A stretch of DNA of 64,000 nucleotides from Gammaproteobacteria bacterium (GTDB lineage Bacteria > Pseudomonadota > Gammaproteobacteria > Pseudomonadales > Azotimanducaceae). Positions 57,099-64,000 of the stretch are shown here, piece by piece. A program made the position numbers and the translations under genes. The notes below the pieces were generated by a model, which was given only the letters and a program-made list of their open reading frames with translations, was not told the DNA's origin and searched no databases. The stretch lies in assembly GCA_026706665.1 (NCBI GenBank), contig JAPOYI010000152.1, positions 42,288 to 106,287 on the forward strand. The letters run 5' to 3'. Numbering within the stretch: the stretch's first letter is position 1; each line of letters begins with the position of its first letter.

Positions 57099-57733
57099 GG
57101 CCGAAACACCCACGGGGCACGCTGCCTGCGTTGTGCTTCGAACTCGCGAATCGCTGGCGCGCACGCGAGCGTCAGGCCGATATCGTCCAGACCGCTCAAT
57201 AGCCGCTGCTTGCGTTCGGCGTCGATGTCGAACGGCCAGGATGTTCCGTCGTCCGCGGTCGCGCGCTGGCTCCGCAAGTCCACCGTGAGTTCGAACCCGG
57301 GCGATGCGACGCGCTCGAACAGCGAATCGACCGCGCCAGGGTCGAGCACGATCAGCAGCAACCCGTTGTTGGCGCTGTTGGTGAAGAAGATGTCCGCGAA
57401 ACTCGGCGCGATGACGCAGCGAAAACCGTATTCCATCAGCGCCCATACGGCATGTTCGCGGCTGGAACCGCATCCGAAGTTGTCCCGCGCGAGGAGTACG
57501 CTGGCGCCCTGGTAGCGCGCCGCATTGAGAACGAAATCCGGGTTCAGCTGCCGTTCGTTCTGCGTCTTGCCGATGTCGCCTTCGTCGAGATAGCGCCATG
57601 CATCGAACAGGTTGTCTCCGAAGCCGGTGCGCCGGATCGATTTCAGGAACTGCTTCGGGATGATCTGGTCCGTATCGACGTTCGCCCTGTCCATGGGCGC
57701 GACCAATCCCCGGTGGATGTCGAAACTCTCCAT
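57095..57733 (-). CDS. leuD: 3-isopropylmalate dehydratase small subunit
   Basis: LeuD is the swivelling domain of isopropylmalate isomerase. The 212-residue protein has [16 protein letters not shown], the substrate loop [15 protein letters not shown], and [18 protein letters not shown] 57733 lies 11 bp after leuC. It forms the active enzyme with LeuC. Confidence 0.96.
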   Translation of the reverse strand: MESFDIHRGLVAPMDRANVDTDQIIPKQFLKSIRRTGFGDNLFDAWRYLDEGDIGKTQNERQLNPDFVLNAARYQGASVLLARDNFGCGSSREHAVWALMEYGFRCVIAPSFADIFFTNSANNGLLLIVLDPGAVDSLFERVASPGFELTVDLRSQRATADDGTSWPFDIDAERKQRLLSGLDDIGLTLACAPAIREFEAQRRQRAPWVFRP

Positions 57734-57744
57734 GAGGCCTCCGG

Positions 57745-59163
57745 CTATGCCGCGATTTCCCTCGGATCCGCAAGGTATCCCGCTACCGCGCTCGCGGCGG
57801 CCGTTGCCGGGCTCACGAGATGCGTGCGGCCGCCGTGGCCCTGCCGGCCCTCGAAGTTGCGGTTCGACGTCGAAGCGCAACGCTCACCCGGGTACAGACG
57901 ATCCGCGTTCATCGCGAGACACATCGAACACCCCGGCTCGCGCCACTCGAAACCGGCGTCGATGAACACCTGGTCGAGGCCCTCCTCCTCGGCCTGGCGC
58001 TTCACAAGGCCGGAACCCGGAACCACCATCGCCTGAGGGACGCGAACCCTGCGGCCTTCGGCGATGCCGGCAGCGATTCTCAAGTCTTCGATGCGCGCAT
58101 TGGTGCAGGATCCGATGAAGACCTTGTCCAGCGCGATCTGGGTCATCGGCGTACCTGGCTCGAGGCCCATGTATCTCAGCGCCCGGGACGCGACCTCGGC
58201 CTTGATCGGATCATCCAGCGCCCCGGGGTCCGGCACGCCCTCGTCGATATCCACCACCAGCTCCGGCGATGTACCCCAACTCACCTGCGGTGACAGTGTG
58301 CCCGCATCGATCCGCACTTCGCGATCGAATACCGCGTCGGGATCCGACCGCAGCGTCTCCCAATAGGCGGCGGCGGCCATCCAGTCGTCGCCCGACGGCG
58401 ACAGGGGACGCCCCGCGACGTAGTCGAGAGTCGTGTCGTCCACAGCGACCAGCCCCGCGCGCCCACCGGCTTCGATCGCCATGTTGCAGACGGTCATCCG
58501 ACCCTCCATGGAAAGCTCGGCAATCGCGGGACCGGTGAACTCGATGACGTGTCCGGTCGCGCCAGCCGTCCCGATACGGCGTATCACCGCAAGGATCAGG
58601 TCCTTGGCGTGCACTCCCGGCCGCAACGCGCCATCGACTACGATGCGCATGTTGCCGCTCTTGCGCTGCGCCAGGCACTGCGTCGCGAGCACATGCTCGA
58701 CCTCGGAGGTGCCGATACCCTGCGCCAGCGCAGCGAACGCCCCGTGCGTGGAGGTGTGCGAATCGCCGCACACGATGGTCATCCCCGGAAGCGTCGCGCC
58801 CTGCTCCGGACCGATGACATGCACGATGCCCTGGCGCACGTCGTTGATGGCGAACTCCTCGATGCCGAAGTCGCGGCAATTGGCGTCGAGGGTCTGCACC
58901 TGTATGCGAGCCACCTCATCGGCGATGCCGTCGACGCCCGCCGCCCGTTCGTCGCGCACGGTGGGGACATTGTGGTCCGGCGTCGCCAGGTTGGCGTCCA
59001 CGCGCCACGGAGCGCGACCTGCAAGGCGCAGGCCTTCGAACGCCTGGGGCGAGGTAACCTCGTGCAGAAGGTGCCGGTCCACGTACATCAGGCTCATGCC
59101 GTCCGCGCGTTCGCCGACCAGGTGCGCCTCCCATATCTTGTCGTAGAGCGTCCTGCCGCCCAT
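57745..59163 (-). CDS. leuC: 3-isopropylmalate dehydratase large subunit
   Basis: LeuC holds the [4Fe-4S] cluster of isopropylmalate isomerase. The 472-residue protein has [14 protein letters not shown], the first cluster cysteine in [14 protein letters not shown], and CSMCLAMN with the other two. It is the first gene of the 15-gene minus-strand run and is divergent from the ATPase-cas operon, about 130 bp apart. Confidence 0.97.
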   Translation of the reverse strand: MGGRTLYDKIWEAHLVGERADGMSLMYVDRHLLHEVTSPQAFEGLRLAGRAPWRVDANLATPDHNVPTVRDERAAGVDGIADEVARIQVQTLDANCRDFGIEEFAINDVRQGIVHVIGPEQGATLPGMTIVCGDSHTSTHGAFAALAQGIGTSEVEHVLATQCLAQRKSGNMRIVVDGALRPGVHAKDLILAVIRRIGTAGATGHVIEFTGPAIAELSMEGRMTVCNMAIEAGGRAGLVAVDDTTLDYVAGRPLSPSGDDWMAAAAYWETLRSDPDAVFDREVRIDAGTLSPQVSWGTSPELVVDIDEGVPDPGALDDPIKAEVASRALRYMGLEPGTPMTQIALDKVFIGSCTNARIEDLRIAAGIAEGRRVRVPQAMVVPGSGLVKRQAEEEGLDQVFIDAGFEWREPGCSMCLAMNADRLYPGERCASTSNRNFEGRQGHGGRTHLVSPATAAASAVAGYLADPREIAA

Positions 59164-59238
59164 ACGTATCTGCCGTCAATCGAGGAATCAGGCGGCGATT
59201 TTACGCTGGATGCGTGGCGTTCTGCATGTCGACGTTTG

Positions 59239-59267
59239 TTGACACGACCCGGGCAGCAGGCTTTTAT
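59239..59267 (+). promoter_or_regulatory. Sigma-70 promoter of the ATPase-cas4/1-cas2 operon
   Basis: TTGACA (59239-59244) is followed after exactly 17 bp by TTTTAT (59262-59267, four of six consensus bases). Transcription would start about 25 bp before the ATPase ATG, which supports the chosen start at 59297. The -35 is perfect, so the cas operon likely has its own constitutive promoter. Confidence 0.55.
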
Positions 59268-59296
59268 TGTCGAATATCCAAAGCATAAGAACGGAT

Positions 59297-60496
59297 ATGC
59301 CACAATTTTTAGATCGTCCCCGTCTGCTTACCGCAGTCTTGGAAGGCCTCCACGAAGCGCCAGTCGTCGCCCTGCTGGGAGCGCGGCAAGTCGGCAAGAC
59401 CACGCTGGCGCGGCAGGTGGCAGACGCATGGCCGGGATCAACGAGGATCCTCGATCTCGAGGTCGCCGCCGAGCGGGAGGCCCTCGCTCAGGCCCCCGTG
59501 ACCGTTCTGGGCGACAGCGAAGGCCTGGTGGTGATCGACGAGGTGCAGAGGATGCCGGTCCTGTTCGAGATCCTGCGTCCAATCTGCGACGATCCGTCAC
59601 GCAAAGCGGTGTTTCTCCTGCTGGGCAGCGCTTCGTGGAACTTGATCAAGGGCGTATCGGAAACCCTTGCTGGCAGGGTGCTCTTCGTCGACGTGGCCGG
59701 CTTCTCGCTTTCGGAGGTTGGCGCTGACCATCAACGTCGGCTATGGATGCAAGGCGGTTTCCCGCGCGCCTGGCTCGCTTCCTCATCTACGGCGTGGACC
59801 CGATGGATGCAGGCATTCACGCAGACATTCCTGGAACGCGACATCCCCGGACTGGGGTCTCGCGTATCGCCGACCGCAATCGGGAGATTCTGGCGCATGC
59901 TCGCCCACTATCACGGCCAGGTCTGGAACGCGTCGGAACTGGCACGCTCCATGGATGCGAGCCCCACCGCCGTGAACGGATACCGCGACCTACTGGCCGG
60001 CACGTTCATGATTCGCGTTCTGCACCCGTGGTTCGAGATTCTCGGCAAACGCCTGGTGAAGTCGCCGAAGATATATCTTCGTGACAGCGGCATCCTGCAC
60101 TTCCTGCTCGGGATCGAGGAAGCCGACGAACTGCCGATGCATCCCCGATACGGCGCAAGCTGGGAAGGATTCGCCCTGGAGCAGACCCTGGTTGCCCTCG
60201 GTTCCCGCGACGCCTATTTTTACGCCACCCAGCGCGGCGCCGAGTTGGACCTGATGCTGTTGCGAAGGGGCAGGCGCTGGGGCTTCGAGTTCAAGTGCAC
60301 AGACGCCCCGCGCACGACGAAAGCGATGCACATTGCCATCGACGATCTCGGTCTCGAGCATCTGTGGGTCGTCTACCCAGGTAATCTTCGATATCCGATC
60401 ACTGATAGGATCACGGCGATGCCGCTCGTGGAAGTCGACGAGGCCGCGTTGGGGTGTGGCGAACAGACCCGTCGGGCGGCGATTAGACGGAGCTGA
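59297..60496 (+). CDS. AAA_14/DUF4143 ATPase coupled to the cas genes
   Basis: The 399-residue protein has Walker A GARQVGKTT (about residues 28-36), Walker B VVIDEVQR with D81-E82, and a LLLGSAS sensor segment, so the N-terminal half is an AAA_14 ATPase. A winged-helix-like region follows (WNASELARSMDASPTAVNGY), then YLRDSGILHFLLG and GASWEGFALEQTL of the DUF4143 domain. The C-terminus has GAELDLMLL with D318 and GFEFKC with E331-x-K333, a PD-(D/E)xK-like nuclease arrangement. The cas4-cas1 ATG lies 4 nt after its stop, so the two are coupled. Related ATPases are common in genomes with no CRISPR; a role in spacer acquisition is inferred from position only. Confidence 0.85.
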   Translation: MPQFLDRPRLLTAVLEGLHEAPVVALLGARQVGKTTLARQVADAWPGSTRILDLEVAAEREALAQAPVTVLGDSEGLVVIDEVQRMPVLFEILRPICDDPSRKAVFLLLGSASWNLIKGVSETLAGRVLFVDVAGFSLSEVGADHQRRLWMQGGFPRAWLASSSTAWTRWMQAFTQTFLERDIPGLGSRVSPTAIGRFWRMLAHYHGQVWNASELARSMDASPTAVNGYRDLLAGTFMIRVLHPWFEILGKRLVKSPKIYLRDSGILHFLLGIEEADELPMHPRYGASWEGFALEQTLVALGSRDAYFYATQRGAELDLMLLRRGRRWGFEFKCTDAPRTTKAMHIAIDDLGLEHLWVVYPGNLRYPITDRITAMPLVEVDEAALGCGEQTRRAAIRRS

Positions 60497-60500
60497 TGCA

Positions 60501-62234
60501 ATGGCAGAACTCGACGAAACCCCGATCCCGAAAGAGCCGGTCCAATCCGCCCTGCCCTTGCGCGCGGGGCGCCGGAGCGAACAGGCGCCGCTGATTCCCG
60601 CTCGCATGCTCAACGAATTTGTCTACTGCCCCCGGCTCGCCTACCTGGAATGGGTGCAAAAGGAATGGGAGGATTCCTCCGACACCGTGGAAGGACGCCA
60701 TGTGCACCGGCAGGTCGACAGGCAAAGCGGTTCCCTGCCCGCGCCAGATGATGAATTCGAAGAACTGAAGCGCGCCAGGTCGCTGGAGCTTTCGTCCAGG
60801 GAACTCGACCTCACGGCAAGAATCGACCTGGTCGAGATTGCTGGCGGAAAAGTGACCCCGATCGACTACAAACGGGGCAAGCGTCCGCATGTCCCGCGTC
60901 GGGCCTACGACCCGGAGCGGGTTCAACTATGCGCACAGGGGCTGTTGCTTGAGGAGCACGGGTACGAATGCCCGGAGGGAGTCCTGTACTTCGCCGGTTC
61001 GCGCGAACGGGTGCGCGTACCTTTCGACGAGGAGTTGAGATCCCTCACCAGGGAGTCCTTGAATGTGCTTCGATCCGTAGTCGATGCGGGACGGATTCCC
61101 CCGCCGCTCGAAGACAGTCCGAAATGCACGGGCTGTTCTCTCGCGGCAATCTGCCTGCCCGACGAAGTCAATCTGTTGCGTTCGGTGTCGGACTCGGTGC
61201 GTCCGCTCAGCGTCAAGCATTCCCGCGCTCTCCCCGTTTACGTTCAGTCGCACCGGGCAAAGGTGGCCAAGCGAGGCGAGCGGCTGGCCATTTCCGTGGG
61301 AGACGAAAAGCCGACACACGCCCGCCTCGCGGAGACGTCGCAACTCGTGGTCATGGGCAACGTCTACGTGACGACGCCGACCCTGCACGAGCTGATGCGC
61401 CGGGACATACCTGTCACATGGCATTCGTTCGGAGGGTGGTTCCTGGGACACACGGTTGGCGCGGGCCACGCCAACGTGGAACTGCGGACTGCCCAGTACA
61501 AGGCGTCCTTCGACGATCAACTATGCCTGAAACTGGCGCGCGGCTGGGTGCAGGCCAAGATTCGCAACTGCCGGACGCTGCTGCGCAGGAACTGGCGCTC
61601 GGACGGGGATGTCCAGCCCGCACTCAAGGACCTGTCGCGACTTGCCGACCGCGCTGGCCGCGTCAAGGAACCAGGCGTCCTGCTCGGCGTCGAAGGTGCC
61701 GCAGCTGCGCGATACTTCGGCCACCTCACCGGAATGCTCAAGCAACCGTCCGGCGAAACCATCGCGTTCGAGATGAACAACCGCAACAGGAGACCGCCCA
61801 CCGATCCGGTAAACGCGATGCTGTCCTTCGGCTATTCCCTCCTGACCCGAGCGTTCCTCGTCGCCCTTTCGGCGACGGGATTCGATCCATACCGGGGTTT
61901 CTTTCACCAGCCTCGCTACGGTCGGCCCGCGCTCGCACTGGACATGATGGAGCCTTTCAGACCCCTGATCGTCGACTCGGTGGTCGTCACCGCGATCAAC
62001 AACGGCGAAGTTCGTCCAACCGACTTCATGGAGACTCCCATCGGCACCAACCTCACGAGCACCGGTCGAAAGCGGTTCATCGCCACATTCGAGCGTCGCC
62101 TCGCGCAGGAGGTCACCCACCCGATATTCGGCTACCGTCTCGAATATCGCCGCCTTCTGGAAGTTCAAGCACGCTTGCTGGCGCGGTACCTGATGGGCGA
62201 GATTCCAGCGTATCCGAACTTTACGACGCGTTGA
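60501..62234 (+). CDS. cas4-cas1: Cas4-Cas1 fusion, CRISPR adaptation nuclease/integrase
   Basis: The 577-residue protein joins Cas4 (residues ~30-225) to Cas1 (~235-577). Cas4 has all four cluster cysteines (C43, C209, C212, C218) and the RecB-type nuclease residues D109, D122 and K124 (IDYKRG) and Q142. Cas1 has the metal ligands E398 in GVEGAAAARYF, H469 in FFHQPRYG and D481/E484 in LDMMEPFRP. Cas4 trims and orients prespacers at the PAM; Cas1 inserts them into the array. Such fusions are known from type I-G (I-U) and V-B. All catalytic residues are present, so the module looks active. cas2 follows after 39 bp. Confidence 0.96.
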   Translation: MAELDETPIPKEPVQSALPLRAGRRSEQAPLIPARMLNEFVYCPRLAYLEWVQKEWEDSSDTVEGRHVHRQVDRQSGSLPAPDDEFEELKRARSLELSSRELDLTARIDLVEIAGGKVTPIDYKRGKRPHVPRRAYDPERVQLCAQGLLLEEHGYECPEGVLYFAGSRERVRVPFDEELRSLTRESLNVLRSVVDAGRIPPPLEDSPKCTGCSLAAICLPDEVNLLRSVSDSVRPLSVKHSRALPVYVQSHRAKVAKRGERLAISVGDEKPTHARLAETSQLVVMGNVYVTTPTLHELMRRDIPVTWHSFGGWFLGHTVGAGHANVELRTAQYKASFDDQLCLKLARGWVQAKIRNCRTLLRRNWRSDGDVQPALKDLSRLADRAGRVKEPGVLLGVEGAAAARYFGHLTGMLKQPSGETIAFEMNNRNRRPPTDPVNAMLSFGYSLLTRAFLVALSATGFDPYRGFFHQPRYGRPALALDMMEPFRPLIVDSVVVTAINNGEVRPTDFMETPIGTNLTSTGRKRFIATFERRLAQEVTHPIFGYRLEYRRLLEVQARLLARYLMGEIPAYPNFTTR

Positions 62235-62273
62235 TTCGGCGGCGAGTTACGGCAACAGTATTGCGAGCGAACC

Positions 62274-62573
62274 ATGGCAGCGGATGAGAGGCTCTACTTC
62301 GTCGTCTACGACATTGCCGACCCGCGCCGGTGGCGTTCGGTCTTCCGAACGATGCACGGCTATGGCGAGTGGGTGCAGCTTTCGGTATTTCAGTGCCGCC
62401 TGACGCGCGTACGGCACGCTGAACTCGTCGCGGATCTCGACAACATCACCCACCACGACGATGACCATGTCGTCATCATTGACCTCGGAGACGCCGACAA
62501 GGTCAAACCGAAGGTCGTATCACTCGGGAAGCGGAGCTTCTCACCGGTCGTACGAGAGCCTATCATCGTCTGA
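62274..62573 (+). CDS. cas2: Cas2, CRISPR adaptation protein
   Basis: The 99-residue protein has the Cas2 ferredoxin fold: LYFVVYDIADPRRW with the conserved aspartate D13, then MHGYGEWVQLSVFQCRL. Cas2 dimers bridge two Cas1 dimers and set spacer length. The C-terminal tail KPKVVSLGKRSFSPVVREP is like that of other I-G/V-B Cas2. The gene ends 202 bp before the first repeat. Confidence 0.95.
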   Translation: MAADERLYFVVYDIADPRRWRSVFRTMHGYGEWVQLSVFQCRLTRVRHAELVADLDNITHHDDDHVVIIDLGDADKVKPKVVSLGKRSFSPVVREPIIV

Positions 62574-62775
62574 CTGCCGATTCCCTGCGAGGGGTTCAAT
62601 GCTCGCCCCGCACCCATGGACCGCTCGCTTCGTTCGGACGTTCTTTAAGATCAAGGGCTTAAAACTTGTGGATGTGCTGAAGCCCATGTCCTAGAATCTA
62701 CCCGGTGCCGTTTGTGCATGACCTCTCGCAGGTCCCTCTTGCGGCCCAAGAGTGGTGGGCTGATCTGCGACAGCG
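62574..62775 (+). promoter_or_regulatory. CRISPR leader
   Basis: The region between cas2 and the first repeat has no gene. It holds an AT-rich patch and a TAGAAT at 62692-62697 that could be the -10 of the array promoter, though the only -35-like hexamer, TTGTGG at 62666-62671, is 20 bp away. Its cas2-side position and the repeat orientation (ATTGAAGC at the 3' end) make it the leader. Confidence 0.6.
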
Positions 62776-63908
62776 GTTTTCCGCCGCGTTATGCGGCGGC
62801 CTCATTGAAGCTCAGGTACGTGCTCGCGATCTCGACCGTCACCACCTCGTTTTCCGCCGCGTTATGCGGCGGCCTCATTGAAGCCAGATCCTCGACAGAC
62901 GAATGGACCATGGGATTGCCGGTTTTCCGCCGCGTTATGCGGCGGCCTCATTGAAGCTATTGGTTCGACGCATGAAAAAACACATTGAGGAGGGTTTTCC
63001 GCCGCGTTATGCGGCGGCCTCATTGAAGCATCGCACTTGGGGCATCGGGATGGGCTCGGCCGACGAGTTTTCCGCCGCGTTATGCGGCGGCCTCATTGAA
63101 GCGCGGGCGCGGACCCGCGCTCGCAGGTGCTGCTGACCGAGTTTTCCGCCGCGTTATGCGGCGGCCTCATTGAAGCCTCCCTCGCGTTCTGTCTCTAGCT
63201 CGCCCGGATTCATTGTTTTCCGCCGCGTTATGCGGCGGCCTCATTGAAGCACGGCGATGCCGCAGCTGCTCGGCGACGATCTGCACGTTTTCCGCCGCGT
63301 TATGCGGCGGCCTCATTGAAGCTCAGTGAGCGTGATGTACTTATCACGCTCATGGAAGACGTTTTCCGCCGCGTTATGCGGCGGCCTCATTGAAGCCGGC
63401 TAGCTTCACGCTGCGTCTTGGTCTGGTTCAAGTTTTCCGCCGCGTTATGCGGCGGCCTCATTGAAGCACCTTGTAGGCGCCGGCGTGGTGGAGCGTATCT
63501 TCTCGGCGTTTTCCGCCGCGTTATGCGGCGGCCTCATTGAAGCTCCACCGTCCAGGCGATGGGAGGCAGGTCGAGGTGGAGTTTTCCGCCGCGTTATGCG
63601 GCGGCCTCATTGAAGCGACTCGGACCCCGCCGCGAGGCCGCCGCAGCGCGCGCGTTTTCCGCCGCGTTATGCGGCGGCCTCATTGAAGCGCGCCCATCGC
63701 TACCAGGGCATCCACTGCGGCCCGCATGTTTTCCGCCGCGTTATGCGGCGGCCTCATTGAAGCATGAGCAGTGGCTCGACCTCGATTCCCTCGACCAAGG
63801 TTTTCCGCCGCGTTATGCGGCGGCCTCATTGAAGCCGGCGCCGCCGGCCGCCGCCGGCACCCGGCGGCTCACGTTTTCCGCCGCGTTATGCGGCGGCCTC
63901 ATTGAAGC
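62776..63908 (+). CRISPR. CRISPR array, 16 identical 36-nt repeats, 15 spacers
   Basis: Each repeat starts GTTTTCCGCCGCGTTATGCG and ends CCTCATTGAAGC. Repeats start at 62776, 62849, 62922, 62994, 63067, 63141, 63215, 63287, 63361, 63432, 63508, 63581, 63654, 63728, 63800 and 63873. Spacers are 35-40 nt, mostly 36-38. All 16 copies are identical, including the last. The repeat holds a perfect 7-bp hairpin, CCGCCGC/GCGGCGG with loop GTTAT, the form cut by Cas6-type enzymes, and a 3' handle ending ATTGAAGC. This suits type I rather than a tracrRNA-dependent V-B array. Leader side is cas2. No spacer was traced to a target. Confidence 0.98.
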
Positions 63909-64000
63909 CCCTCTTACCCATGCTAGTGTACCGTCTCTATAATAAGTAGACATTACTATCGGGACGTGGCATGCTGGCGTCCATGGCGCGCCCCGTCCAG
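63909..64000 (+). other. Array downstream flank with promoter-like sequence
   Basis: A perfect -10 hexamer TATAAT lies at 63938-63943 with only a poor -35 (TTACCC, 18 bp upstream). An open frame begins at ATG 63971 (or 63983) and runs off the window. This could be the promoter and start of a next gene, possibly an effector, but only about ten codons are visible and the call is weak. Confidence 0.3.

Noticed and set aside
62776..63908. Type V-B (Cas12b) assignment from the Cas4-Cas1 fusion
   Set aside because: The repeat has a strong internal hairpin suited to Cas6-type cutting, and no anti-repeat or cas12b is visible. Not excluded if cas12b lies beyond the window.
63559..63942. Open frame across the array giving a repetitive peptide
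   Set aside because: It is the translation of the CRISPR repeats (FSAALCGGLIEA and PPRYAAASLK periods) and not a gene.

Overview
The window is a GC-rich bacterial chromosome segment whose gene orders are those of Gammaproteobacteria: tig-clpP-clpX-lon-hupB-ppiD, the dnaQ/rnhA/methyltransferase/mltD neighbourhood, asd-fimV-truA-trpFBA-folC-dedD-cvpA-purF, and a Pro-Arg-His tRNA operon. Three large TonB-dependent receptors point to a free-living or marine-type Gram-negative. The species cannot be named from the sequence alone.

Layout. Positions 1-20.7 kb are core genome: the end of metH, a siroheme sulfite/nitrite reductase with its DUF934 partner, a CPA2 antiporter, acuI-sohB, nudC, a PpiC isomerase with a HupE/UreJ membrane protein, dnaQ-rnhA-methyltransferase, mltD, ppiD, hupB and the proteostasis block lon-clpX-clpP-tig. 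A tRNA operon (Pro, Arg, His) with a near-consensus promoter follows at 20.8-21.2 kb.

Positions 21.2-43.5 kb are accessory. They hold a DUF3500 protein, an NnrU-like membrane protein, three family-5 (YejA-like) solute-binding proteins without any ABC permease or ATPase, three TonB-dependent receptors, a lipoprotein and a HicAB-type toxin-antitoxin pair. Mixed in are broken genes: enoyl-CoA hydratase, amidohydrolase, sulfatase, two transposase remnants and a copied solute-binding gene tail. Rearrangement breakpoints lie at or near the 3' ends of the solute-binding genes.

Positions 43.9-59.2 kb return to the core: folD-lpxH on the plus strand, then a nearly gapless 15-gene minus-strand run, leuC-leuD-leuB-asd-fimV-truA-trpF-trpB-trpA-folC-dedD-cvpA-purF-DUF1289-miaE. 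It covers leucine, lysine/threonine/methionine precursor, tryptophan, folate and purine synthesis plus tRNA modification.

Positions 59.2-63.9 kb are the most interesting part. A promoter drives an AAA-type ATPase with a nuclease-like C-terminus, then a cas4-cas1 fusion only 4 nt downstream, then cas2, a leader and a CRISPR array of 16 identical 36-nt repeats with 15 spacers. The Cas4-Cas1 fusion and the hairpin repeat suggest a type I-G (formerly I-U) adaptation module, but no interference gene is present between leuC and the right edge of the window. The effector is either just past 64,000 or elsewhere, and the ATPase coupled to the adaptation genes is the candidate novelty.
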